Of a stretch of 64,000 bases of DNA, positions 35,256 through 44,747 are shown piece by piece. The stretch spans positions 225,825,275 to 225,889,274 of the forward strand of contig NC_133649.1 in NCBI RefSeq assembly GCF_009905375.1, written 5' to 3'. The notes beneath the pieces are model-generated. The model worked only from the letters and a program-made list of their open reading frames with translations. It was not told the origin of the DNA and searched no databases. This DNA comes from Apium graveolens. Its lineage: Eukaryota > Streptophyta > Magnoliopsida > Apiales > Apiaceae. Position numbers and translations under genes: made by a program. The stretch's first letter is position 1. Every line of letters begins with the position of its first letter.

Positions 35256-35590
35256 CGTATCGGCAAGGTAGCTTACGAATTGGCGTTACTCCCGCATATG
35301 GAGTATATTCATAATGTCTTTCACGTGTCAATTCTTAAGTACAACCCAGATTCTAGGCATATAATTGAGTATGAGCCGATAGAACTTCAGGCAGATTTGT
35401 CGTATGTAGAGAATCTAATAGAGATTCTAGAATAGAGAGAAAGTTTTAAAGAATAAAGTTGTAAATTTAGTAAGAGTACTGTGGAGAAACTTAAGGGTTG
35501 AAGAATCAACCTGGGAGTTAGAAAGTGACATGCGAGAAAAGTACCCTTATTTTTATACGTAGGAGATTTTGAGGACAGAATCCTTTTAAG
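35256..35590 (+). pseudogene. Tekay element E integrase end and chromodomain
   Basis: This resumes the integrase interrupted at 21664. The first five bases are the second CGTAT copy, then IGKVAYELALLPHMEYIHNVFHVSIL. After YVENLIEILE a stop or frameshift occurs near 35433. The next frame reads KVLKNKVVNLVRVLWRN and ESTWELESDMREKYPY (about 35445-35560), the chromodomain typical of Tekay/Del elements. Chromodomains direct integration to marked chromatin. The coding end is followed by the polypurine tract. Confidence 0.88.
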
Positions 35591-35600
35591 GAGGGGAGGA
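35583..35600 (+). other. Polypurine tract of element E
   Basis: CTTTTAAGGAGGGGAGGA ends where the LTR begins with TGTAATATC. Confidence 0.85.
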
Positions 35601-36770
35601 TGTAATATCTGGGATATATCGTGTAATTATTTTTATCAATAAATAAGTATTACGTGATTATTATGTGAATTTTGGTGAATTATCTGTTAATTGGTACCTG
35701 TGTTTGGATGTTTAAATATGATAAAATTTGAGTATTTTAATTTTTATATGTCCAAAATAAAGTATAGATAATTTTGATATTTTCCTATTAATTTATATTT
35801 GTTATATGATTTTATAAAGGATTTATGGATTTAATAAAATATTTTTCCGAGTAATTATAAACTATTTTGTAGAATCGGGAGTCGTCCGACTTCAATCGTT
35901 TTTACGTTTTTACAACCCGGAAGTCTCGGGAAAACTCTTTTCTAACCTAATATGATTATTCCGAGCATTTTCCATGATTTGACTTTTTTGATCCGGAGTA
36001 CGGTTGTATCTGTGCGGGTCCCGGCGCAAAATTTTCGATACAATATTCATTTCGGTAAATCGATAAAACCCGTATTCTCGAGAAACGAGATATTTTGATT
36101 AAACTTTTATATTATCCTCTCGTAATTCATTTAACCAAAGCACTGAGATCAAGACTGTATTTATAAAAAGCCTGATTTTGATAATTATCCCAAAACCGAT
36201 ACCGAATTGGATTAGTTTTGTTAATACTTAATGATTAAGTATTCTAATTTTATATTCGACATGATCCAACGTGGTACCAATATTTCGTAAATATAAATAG
36301 CCCTTACTGTATTTTATTTTGTACATATAATCATTATGAAATAGTAAAAATATATAATTTACAGAGAAAAACCCTAATAATCATAGTGTTCTTCAAGATC
36401 AAACCTAAAAACGAAGGCATTAGTGAAATCGAAACCAAGCGTGTGAGTAATCAAAACAATGCTTGTGAAGAGTACTTTCAGAATCTGTGGCTTGTTCAAC
36501 TGCAGAATTAATAGGTAATTTCCAATATTTTTAATTAAATTTGAATTAAATTGGGTTTAAATATGAATTTTTGATTTTGATGTTGTTTGTATGATTTGAT
36601 GCTTGCATGTTGTAGATAATTTGATTCTGGTCATTTTAGTATATCATATGTTGAATTTGGAGTTCAATAACATATAGAAATTTGTGTTTGATTTTCGAAT
36701 AAGTAAATTTAGGGTTTATATAGCTATGAATGTTCTTAATTGATTTTTGGGCATTTTTGATATAAGGTTT
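35601..36770 (+). mobile_element. 3' LTR of Tekay element E, interrupted by element G
   Basis: The LTR starts TGTAATATCTGGGATATATC after the polypurine tract. A TATA box, TATAAATA at 36292-36299, is followed by a leader-like stretch. The sequence runs without an obvious LTR end to 36770, where the LTR of Copia element G begins. The last five bases, ggttt, would be one side of G's target duplication. The 5' LTR of E is outside the window. Confidence 0.7.
36292..36299 (+). promoter_or_regulatory. LTR TATA box of element E
   Basis: TATAAATA in the sequence 'aatataaatagccc', about 690 bases into the LTR, fits a plant core promoter. Confidence 0.45.
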
Positions 36771-36850
36771 TGTTGGGAATATGTTGTGAACTTGATGATT
36801 ACATTAACAAAACACCTTAGTAGATTTAACTTAGGGAAAAATATAGCACT

Positions 36851-36923
36851 CGACGGATGATCAAATATAGTCCCGACGGATGACTCAATATAGTCCCGAC
36901 GGATGATGATTTGACATCCATCG
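36851..36923. repeat. CGACGGATGA motif group 1 in LTR G
   Basis: Exact CGACGGATGA at 36851, 36874 and 36898, and a variant in the opposite orientation (ACATCCATCG) at 36914. Spacing is about 23-24 bases. Confidence 0.93.
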
Positions 36924-37109
36924 AGTGAGTAGCTTATGTAACAATAAGTATTGTAACACATTTCTGTGAACAACTTTGTATAGATCCTGTAGTAGCATAT
37001 GAGTCATGTTGACTATTATTAGATATACATAATAGGCTGATTAATTGTAAATATAAGATGTCTTGTAATTCTGCATAAGTGAAATGAAGTCAAGTGTCAA
37101 ATAGCTACC

Positions 37110-37189
37110 CGACGGATGATCAACAAAGCCACTCGACGGATGATCAACAAGGCAACCCGACGGATGACAAGCATGTACCCGACGGATGA
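37110..37189. repeat. CGACGGATGA motif group 2 in LTR G
   Basis: Exact copies start at 37110, 37134, 37158 and 37180, again spaced 22-24 bases. This is about two helical turns, placing the sites on similar faces of the DNA. The group ends about 230 bases before the LTR TATA box. In the 3' LTR three of the four have become CGGCGGATGA. Confidence 0.93.
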
Positions 37190-37417
37190 TCAATTCAAGC
37201 ATCTATTGACAGTGACAAGATAGTCACATGCGTTGGGTGTTTACAAAAGGAATGTGGGAGCCTGTTTAACAGGAAATGAAGAACAAAGAAGCATTATCAT
37301 TTCCATGTAAGTTAAGAAGATTTTCAAAGATGCCGGAATAGAGTAGTGAAGCAACGTGGAGTTTGACTTGATAGTTTTATTTTATTATCCTGTCTTATTA
37401 CCATGTAAACTTGGTGA

Positions 37418-37425
37418 TATATAAA
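37418..37425 (+). promoter_or_regulatory. LTR TATA box of element G
   Basis: TATATAAA in 'ggtgatatataaacc', 243 bases before the LTR end, is a plausible core promoter for the genomic RNA. Confidence 0.6.
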
Positions 37426-37670
37426 CCAAGTGTAGCTAGTGAAACAAATAACTAAGCAAACACTTTTAGAAGAGAAATAGAAAAAGCTGTAACTGTTAAG
37501 ATTTTCTATGTAGTTTTGATTCACTTAACTTGTTATTCTGCACCTTGCAAATCAAAACACTTATATATATAGTTTAAGTTAGAACATTTTATAGTTCAAG
37601 AAAAAGGTTACAAGAATTACATTCAACCCCCCTTTCTGTAATTCTTGCTGCATTGTTAGGGACTAACAAT

Positions 37671-37682
37671 TGGTATCAGAGC
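37671..37682 (+). other. Primer-binding site of element G (tRNA-iMet type)
   Basis: TGGTATCAGAGC, two bases after the LTR end, complements the 3' end of initiator methionine tRNA, as usual for Copia elements. Confidence 0.92.
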
Positions 37683-37728
37683 AAGCTCTTGAAGCACAAA
37701 GAGTTTAAAGATCACAACAAACAGCAAG

Positions 37729-40128
37729 ATGAACAAGAAGGATGTTGGAGTCAAGATTCCTTTTCTAGACAAAGATAATTACCATCACTGGAAGGTAAAG
37801 ATGCATCTTCATTTACTTTCTCAAGATGAGGCCTATGTGGATTGCATAGAGAGAGGTCCTCATGTACCAATGAGAGCTGCAACTGGAAATGAGCCATCAG
37901 TTCATAAACCAAGGCATGAATGGTGAGTTCCTGATATTGAACAAGTCAGGAAAGACAAGAAGGCCATGAATATTTTATTCAATGGAGTTGATGGTGAAAT
38001 GTTTGATAACATCATTAATTGCAAGACAGCCAAGGAGGTTTGGGACACCATTCAAATAATTTGTGATGGCACTGAACAAGTTAGAGAAAACAAGATGCAG
38101 TTACTAATTCAGCAATATGAGCATTTCCACTGTGAAGAAGGTGAAACTCTCACTGATATCTTTAGTAGATTTCAAAAGCTACTAAATGCTCTGAAGCTGC
38201 ATGGAAGAGTCTACCAAACCAAAGATTCTAACCTCAAATTCCTGAGATCCCTTCCAAAAGAATGGAAACCAATGACAGTCTCCTTGAGGAATTCATAAGA
38301 ATACAAGGAATTTACACTAGAGAGACTTTATGGCATTCTAAAGACTTATGAGCTTGAAATAGAGCAAGATGAAAGAATGGAGAAAGGTAGAGAGAAAGGA
38401 GGGTCCATTGCACTGGTTGCTGAGTTAGAGAAAGAGAAGGAGATGAAGATAGAAGCTGTTGAGTCCACTTCAAAGGTCTGTGAAAACAAGGGTAAGGGGC
38501 TGGTAGCAGAAAATGAAGATTTTTTGAGCCAAGATGATATGGATGATATTGATGAACATCTTGCATTTCTTTCCAGAAGATTTTCAAAGCTCAAGTTCAA
38601 GAAGAACTTTGGAGCAGCTAAGCCAAATAGAAACATGGTAGATAAATCAAAATTCAAGTGTTTCAAATGTGGCTTGGCATGGCACTTTGCCAGTAAGTGT
38701 AGAAAGTCAGATTCCAGCAAAAAGAAGTTTGAGCCTGTGGATTATAAACAAAAGTATTTTGAGTTGCTCAAACAAAAGGAAAGAGCTTTTATTACACAAG
38801 AAAATGACTCGGCAACAGATGGTTTGGATGAGGATGAAGATGTCAGCTATGTCAATCTAGCCCTAATGGTCAAGTCTGATGAAACAGAGATAAGTTCTTC
38901 AAGTAATCAGGTAATCACCACTAACCTTGCACATTTATCTAAAGCTGAGTGTAATGATGTAATAAATGACATGTCTATAGAATTATATCATTTGCGTGTT
39001 ACACTTAAGTCCCTCACTAAGGAAAATGCTAAAATCAAAGAAAATAATTTGTTTTTGAGTGAAAGGAATAATGTGCCAGAGTCTCAGTCTATTGAATTTG
39101 AAAAATTGAGAATAGAATGCAAGATTACTAAGGAGGAATTAACTGAGTCCTTGAAGAAAGAAGAAATTTTGAAGAAGCAGCTTGATCGTGAACAGGAGGT
39201 GATTAAGGCATGGAAATCATCTAGAGATGTCCATGCTCAAATCACCAAAGTTCAAGGTATTGAGTCCTTTTGTGATGCAGCCTGGAAAAAGAGTAAAGAG
39301 AAGCTGGAATCCAATTTGGTTGAAGGATTGCTAATAGATGTAGATTCGACGGATGATGAGAGTCATCCGTCGGATAATAAAAAAGGTTATCCGTCGAGTG
39401 ACATAAATCCTCATCCGTCGGCTGTGATCAAACCTGTGAGTAAAGATAAACTTGCCAAGTTAAATGAAAAATATGGATCAGTTTCCAAAAACTTTATTTC
39501 AGGAGAATCGAGTCCAGTGAAGAAGGAGAAGAAAGTGAATGTTGGTCATCTGTTCATCAAGCAATTGAATGACAGATTAGAAAAGATTGAGGTTAAAATA
39601 GAGGCTAAAAAGAAAAACAATAGAAATGGGAAAGTAGGAATTAACAAACTTAACAACTATAGACCTGATAAATATGCTCCTAGAAAAATATGTGCTAAGT
39701 GTGGTAGTGTTAATCGTCTGTCTGTTAATTACAAAATTGCCATACCTACTTCTATGACTGTACCACCTTCTTTTCCCAATATGAGTGCTATACCTTCTAT
39801 GCCTATAAATGCTATGTCTGCACAGAATATGAATGCACAATTTGCTAACATGGCATTTGTACCTAACCCTTATTATGCTGTATTTAGTATGCCTCAAATG
39901 CCACTTAGCATGCCCTACTGGAATAATATGTTTGCAAATAGCATGCCATTTTCTGTTAATCAAAATGTGCATGATAATTCTATTTTAATGTATGGTTTCA
40001 AAGGTCCAACTCAAATGACTAAGGATGAATCTGATATTCCCAAGTCAAATGAGATCAAACCTAAAAAACAAAAGAAGAAAGCTAACAAGGCTGGACCCAA
40101 GGAAACTTGGGTACTAAAATCAACTTGA
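37729..40128 (+). pseudogene. SIRE-like gag of element G
   Basis: Gag of about 800 codons in a single frame from the ATG at 37729 (MNKKDVGVKIPFLDKDNYHHW), broken only by a TGA at 37924-37926 and a TAA at 38296-38298. The second probably replaces CAA. The first third is the conserved Copia gag fold (EVWDTIQIICDGTEQVRENK, QYEHFHCEEGETLTDIFSRF). A zinc knuckle CxxCxxxxHxxxxC (CFKCGLAWHFASKC) lies at about 38660-38700. Next is a long region with coiled-coil character (LKSLTKENAKIKENN, KITKEELTESLKKEEILKK). Then comes a Ser/Asp stretch coded by four CGACGGATGA-type motifs (39347-39420), a second Cys cluster CAKCGSVNRLSVNYK with the last Cys missing, and a Met/Asn/Pro-rich tail. The length is typical of SIRE/Maximus gag. 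Confidence 0.88.
39347..39420. repeat. CGACGGATGA motifs inside gag of element G
   Basis: Exact motif at 39347-39356, then its exact complement at 39363-39372, giving a perfect 10-base inverted repeat with a 6-base loop. A variant TATCCGTCGA lies at 39389 and an exact TCATCCGTCG at 39411-39420. In the gag frame they encode STDD, HPSD, YPSS and HPSA. Confidence 0.92.
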
Positions 40129-41700
40129 TTTGATTTTAATGTGTGCAGGGAAACAGAAAGAATCTGTGGTACTTGGATAGTGGTTGTTCAAGACATATGA
40201 CTGGAGATTCTACCCTGCTCACAGAGTTCAAGGAAAGAGCTGGCCCAAGTATTACCTTTGGAAATGACAGCAAGGGTTAAACTGTGGGATATGGCTTGAT
40301 TTCAAAAGACAATGTCATTATTGAGGAGGTTGCCTTAGTGGATGGTCTCAAGCATAATTTGCTGAGTATCAGCCAGCTTTGTGACAAAGGCAATTCTGTA
40401 ACCTTCAATTCAGAAGTCTGTGTTGTGACAAACAAGAGGAGCAACAAAGTGGTTCTCACTGGAGTGAGAAAAGGAAATGTGTACCTAGCTGACTTCAACT
40501 CATCAAATGCATAATCTGTTACTTGTCTTCTCAGTAAAGCAAGTCAAGATGAAAGTTGGCTATGGCACATGAAGCTATTCCATCTAAACTTCAAGACCAT
40601 GAATGAGCTTGTAAAGAAAGAACTGGTTAGAGGTATTCCTCAAGTGGAGTTTTCTAAGGATGGACTGTGTGATGCTTGCTAAAAGGGAAAGCAAATCAAA
40701 GCATCATTCAGAAAGAAGCTTGATTCAACAATTGAAGAACCTTTGCAGCTGCTACACATGGATTTGTTTGGACCAGTCAATGTGTTGTCCATCTCAAGGA
40801 AAAGATTTTACATAGTAATTGTAGATGATTTCTCAAAGTTCTCTTCGACTTATTTCTTAAAGTCTAAAGATGAGGCTAGTGAAATCATCATCAATCACAT
40901 AAGGCAAGTCAACAATCATCCTGACTTTAAAGTTAGAAAAATCAGGAGTGACAATGGAACTGAGTTCAAGAATTCTGTCATGAGGGTTTTTTGTGAAGAG
41001 AATGGTATTATGCATGAGTTTTCAGCAGCAAGAACACCACAACAAAATGGAGTAGTAGAAAGAAAGAACAGATCACTTATTGAAGCTGCAAGGACAATGC
41101 TTGAAGAATCAAAGTTACCAACATACTTCTGGGCTGAAGCTGTAAATACTGCATGTTATACTCAGAATATTTCTTTGCTTAATCAAGCAAAATGCATGAC
41201 TCCCTACCAATTGTTCAAGAACAAGAAGCCAACTCTAAATTTTCTTCATGTCTTTTGCTGCAAATGTTATATCTTGAGAAATCAAACTGATCAAAATGGG
41301 AAGTTTAATGCTAAAGCAGATTAAGGAATTTTTGTTGGATATGCTGTTGGTAAAGCATACAGAGTCTACAATCTAAGAACCAACATTGTTATGGAATCAA
41401 TACATGTTGTGTTTGATGATAAAATGATTGTAGGACTACAAGATGGAGATTACCATGAGAGCCTCAAATATGACAATGTGGAGATGGTTAGTGATGACAG
41501 TGATGATGAAAGTGATCAGGAAACTACAACTAAGGATAGTGCAGCAAAATCTATAACCAATGAAGCTAATAACTCGACATCCATCGAGTTAAAAAAAGAC
41601 TTCATCCATCGGCAGACAATCTGCATCATCCATCGGGAGACAATCAGCTTCATCCGTCGGAACTCAAAATACACCATACGCCAGGTCATCAAAACAAGCT
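40129..41700 (+). pseudogene. Element G protease and integrase, broken
   Basis: The protease motif LDSGCSRHMTG is at about 40174-40206, in a different frame from the end of gag. A TAA at about 40278 follows. The block 40284-40514 has GLKHNLLSISQLCDKGNSV, the region before integrase. The WLWHMKLFHLNFKTMNEL zinc-binding stretch (about 40557-40610) has lost its second His to mutation, and CDAC is followed by a TAA. The integrase core 40743-41324 is open: MDLFGPV (first Asp), IRSDNGTEFKN (second), PQQNGVVERKNR (Glu), FWAEAVNTACY. It ends KAD*GIFVGYAVGKAYR, a TAA replacing a Glu codon. A further open part (41391-41570) leads into the motif-rich linker, where a frameshift occurs at an A run near 41591. 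Confidence 0.88.
41573..41660. repeat. Motif group in the integrase-RT linker of element G
   Basis: Contains the near-palindrome aactcgacatccatcgagtt, then CATCCATCGG twice and the exact complement TCATCCGTCG at 41650-41659. In the frame that joins the following pol sequence these read HPSA, HPSG and HPSE. The ORF upstream is in a different frame owing to the A-run shift. Confidence 0.85.
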
Positions 41701-41859
41701 GAAAGTCAGAATAGATCACTTACAGAAAGTTCCTCTTTCTCAAATCATAAATTCACAAACTCATGGGGAGTTTCTAATAATCAAAACTCAATCACAGATC
41801 AAGACAACAATGAGGCCTCTTCATCTAGAGTCGATCTACCTTAACAAAGAAAATGGACG

Positions 41860-43491
41860 AAGGATCACCCCTTTGAGCTCATCATTGGTGATGTATCTTC
41901 TAGAGTTCAAACAAGTAGAGCAACTCAAGAAGAATGTCTATATAAAAGTTTCCTATCTAAGGAAGAACCAAAGAAGGTAGAAGAAGCTTTGTTGGATCCT
42001 GATTGGATTTTAGCTATGTAGGAGGAGCTAAACCAATTTGAAAGGAACAATGTATGGAAGCTGGTACCCAAGCCTAAAGGAAAGAATTCAATAGACACCA
42101 AATGGGTATTCAGAAACAAGATGGATGAAAATGGCACAATAGTCAGGAACAAAGCTAGATTGGTTAGTAAGGGCTATTGTCAACAAGAAGGAATAGATTT
42201 TGATGAAACCTTTGCTCATGTTACAAGACTTGAAGCCATCAGAATTTTCTTAGCCTATGCAGCCCATGCCAATTTCAAGGTCTATCATATGGATGTCAAG
42301 AGTGCTTTTCTAAATGGAGATTTGGAGGAGGAAGTCTATGTCAGTCAGCCTCCTGGTTTTAAAGACCCAAGTCTACCTGATCATGTATACTATCTTTTGA
42401 AAGCACTCTATGGATTGAAGCAAGTACCTAGAGCCTGGTATGACACTTTGTCAAAGTTTCTTTTAGAGAATCACTTCAGTAGAGGTACTGTAGACAAAAG
42501 TTTATTCTTTAGAAATGTTAATGGCTCTAGAATACTTGTTCAAATTTATGTAGATGACATTATATTTGGCTCTACTGATGAAAAAGTTTGCAAAAAGTTT
42601 GCCAAATTGATGCAAAGTAAGTATAAAATAAGCATGATAGGAGAACTAACTTACTTTCTTAGTTTGCAAGTTAAGCAAGTTAGTGATGGAATATTCATTA
42701 GTCAAACTAAATACATTTATGATCTTTTCAAGAAGTTTGAACTAATGGATTGCACATCTGCAAAAACTCCCATGGCCACTGCAACTAAACTTGAATTAAA
42801 CTCTACTGAAAAGTCTGTGGATATTTCAAGTTATAGAGGCATGGTTGGCTCACTTCTATACTTAACAGCTAGTAGGCCAGATAAAATGTTTGTTACATGC
42901 CTTTGTGCTAGATTTCAGGCTGACCCTAGAGAATCTCATTTAATTGCTATAAAGAGAATTTTTAGATATTTCAAAGGTACACCAAAACTTGGCATTTGGT
43001 ACCCTAGAGATTCTGGTTTTGATCTAACTGGTTATTTAGATGCAGATTATGTAGGTTGTAGAATTGATAGAAAAAGTACAACAAGAACCTGTCAATTTCT
43101 AGGAAACAAGCTTGTGTCCTGGTTCAGTAAAAAGCAAAATTCAGTTTCTACATCTACAGCAGAAGCTAAATATATTGCTGCTGGCAGTTGCCGTGCACAG
43201 ATTTTATGGATGAAAAACCAATTGCTAGACTATGGTCTGCAAGTGGAAAGAATTCCTATTTTATGTGATAATACAAGTGCAATTGCCATCACTGAGAATT
43301 CAGTACAGCATTCAAGAACAAAGCACATAGACATCAAGTACCACTTCATAAGGGAACATATAATGAATGATACTATGGAACTATATTTTGTTCCAAGTGA
43401 AAAACAACTTGCAGATATATTTACCAAGCCACTGGATGAATCCACCTTTTCAAGGTTGGTAAGTGAGTTAGGTATGCTTAATTACTCTTGA
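41860..43491 (+). pseudogene. Element G reverse transcriptase and RNase H, one stop near the RT start
   Basis: RT starts in the EEALLDPDWILAM region (about 41975-42020), where a TAG replaces a Gln codon. From 42121 it is open for 456 codons to the natural end [13 protein letters not shown] motifs in order are [56 protein letters not shown], and the catalytic [12 protein letters not shown]. RNase H begins [16 protein letters not shown]. The later motif reads [10 protein letters not shown] where family members have EAEY, so one acidic residue is Lys. Then come [26 protein letters not shown] in pieces and ADIFTKPLD. This is the best preserved pol segment in the window and is typical SIRE. Confidence 0.9.
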
Positions 43492-43585
43492 ATCTTTTCA
43501 GATATTTTGCAAGTTGTAATGCAGCCAGAAATTTAATTGATTTTCAGTCCTGGATGAAGTTTTGGCTAAGTCAAAATTTACATCC

Positions 43586-43790
43586 CGACGGATGATCATT
43601 ATCCATCGAGTTTGATCATCCATCGGAATATAATTTGTTAATAAAATCAATTAAGTTTCTAGAATTTTTATAACTCGACGGATAACTGTCTTTCCTCATC
43701 CATCGAATTGTCTAAATCTTAGCCGTTAATTTTCTGAACATTATCCATCGAGTATACTTACAGTTTGAAAGCATAACACGATGGATAATT
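43586..43790. repeat. CGACGGATGA motif group upstream of the internal TATA box of G
   Basis: One exact copy is at 43586-43595. At least six one- or two-base variants follow: tatccatcga near 43600, tcatccatcg near 43615, cgacggataa at 43676, tcatccatcga near 43697, tatccatcga near 43743, and cgatggataa near 43780. Both orientations occur. The group sits between the pol stop and the internal TATA box, which is about 100-300 bases downstream. Confidence 0.88.
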
Positions 43791-43891
43791 GATGGAATTT
43801 TTATAGTTTATCGTTTTAAACGGCTATTTTGGGCAATTTTTATTGGTCACTTTATTTTACTTTATTATTTTTGATAGTTTTTCTTTGGGGA

Positions 43892-43899
43892 TATAAAAG
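43892..43899 (+). promoter_or_regulatory. Candidate internal TATA box before the post-pol gene of G
   Basis: TATAAAAG lies 118 bases before the ATG at 44010. The intervening leader is CT-rich (tctttctttctc, tctctctctctg) like many plant 5' UTRs, and the ATG context AACAATGGC is the favoured plant form. Together these suggest a separate transcript. Confidence 0.6.
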
Positions 43900-44009
43900 C
43901 AGAATTTATTTTCATCTCTTTTCTTTTATCATTCTCAATTCATCTGCTCTAGCTTCTTTCTTTCTCAAAAGCAATTACCCTCTCTCTCTGCAATTTGTAC
44001 TCTCTAACA

Positions 44010-44747
44010 ATGGCACCAGTCGTCAAAATCATGTCCCAAACTGGCTTGATCTATGAGAAGAACAATTTCACGGCTCTAGTGAATAAGGGGATTCAACAGT
44101 CCGGAGACTACCACAAAATGATGGATTTTGTGCAAGGCTGTAAGCTCAATTATGCCATGCTAGAGTCTCCCACTATCTACTGTGAGGTTGTGGAGGAAAT
44201 ATGGACGACTGCAGTGTACAACTCAACTGACAAGACCAACACTTTCACTATTAAAGGTAAGGAATTTCGTGTTAATAGTGACATTGTTAAAGCATATTTT
44301 AGGATTCCTGATAATACTATTTCTACTCCACACACAGACACTGATATTGTTAACATGTTAAACTCCATGGGTTATGCACTCACCATCTCTAAATTAAGTG
44401 AAATTAGGAGATTGGGTCTTAGGAAAGAATGGAGTTTCCTGTGTGATGTAGTTACTAAAGTATTTTCTGGAAAAATTAGCAACTTTGATCCTGTTAATAT
44501 CTCCATGCTCAACATGCTTTACATGCTAGTAACTAATAAATACTTCAATTTTAGTGATCTAGTCTTGTTTGAGTTGGGGTTTAAGTTAGGAGAGCTTAAT
44601 AAGAGAGGTAAGAGTGTTTATTATGCTAGATTTTTCATGATGCTTGCTAACCACCTCTCTGAGGACATTGTACTTGAGAACCCAACCAACAAGTTAAACT
44701 GTTGGGTTCAAGAGAGATCCAGTAATGGAGGCACCTCAGGTAAGTGA
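44010..44747 (+). CDS. Post-pol accessory gene of element G, N-terminal domain
   Basis: I chose the ATG at 44010 for its AACAATGGC context. The open frame has 245 codons (MAPVVKIMSQTGLIYEKNNF) and ends at a TGA. Residues ~20-230 look like one folded domain: MDFVQGCKLNYAMLESPTIY, EIWTTAVYNS, IKGKEFRVNSDIVKAYFRIP, NMLNSMGYALTISKL, LRKEWSFLCDVVTKVFSGK, MLNMLYMLVTNKYFNFSDLV, YYARFFMMLANHL. Similar regions follow pol in SIRE-like Copia elements of other eudicots; that is from memory of the family. The function is not established; env-like is the usual label but I see no signal peptide or membrane segment. The TGA probably ends an originally longer frame, as related protein sequence continues downstream. 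Confidence 0.75.
   Translation: MAPVVKIMSQTGLIYEKNNFTALVNKGIQQSGDYHKMMDFVQGCKLNYAMLESPTIYCEVVEEIWTTAVYNSTDKTNTFTIKGKEFRVNSDIVKAYFRIPDNTISTPHTDTDIVNMLNSMGYALTISKLSEIRRLGLRKEWSFLCDVVTKVFSGKISNFDPVNISMLNMLYMLVTNKYFNFSDLVLFELGFKLGELNKRGKSVYYARFFMMLANHLSEDIVLENPTNKLNCWVQERSSNGGTSGK

Larger units (their letters stand above)
36771..37668 (+). mobile_element. 5' LTR of SIRE-like Copia element G (0.9 kb)
   Basis: The LTR starts TGTTGGGAATATG and ends GACTAACA, two bases before the primer-binding site. The copy at 48716 confirms the left edge. It carries seven exact CGACGGATGA motifs in two groups (36851-36923 and 37110-37189), one on each side of a spacer, and a TATA box at 37418-37425. Confidence 0.92.

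Noticed and set aside
36851..37189. Regularly spaced short repeats resembling a CRISPR array
   Set aside because: Repeats are 10-12 bases with similar, not unique, spacers, in a plant LTR retrotransposon. They are interpreted as a motif cluster.
37669..37684. tRNA-like sequence next to LTRs (also near 5900, 31367, 55921)
   Set aside because: Only the complement of a tRNA 3' end is present; these are primer-binding sites, not tRNA genes.
43829..44056. Frame overlapping the internal TATA region of element G
   Set aside because: It crosses the proposed leader in a different phase from the accessory gene and encodes an unremarkable hydrophobic peptide from an AT-rich stretch.
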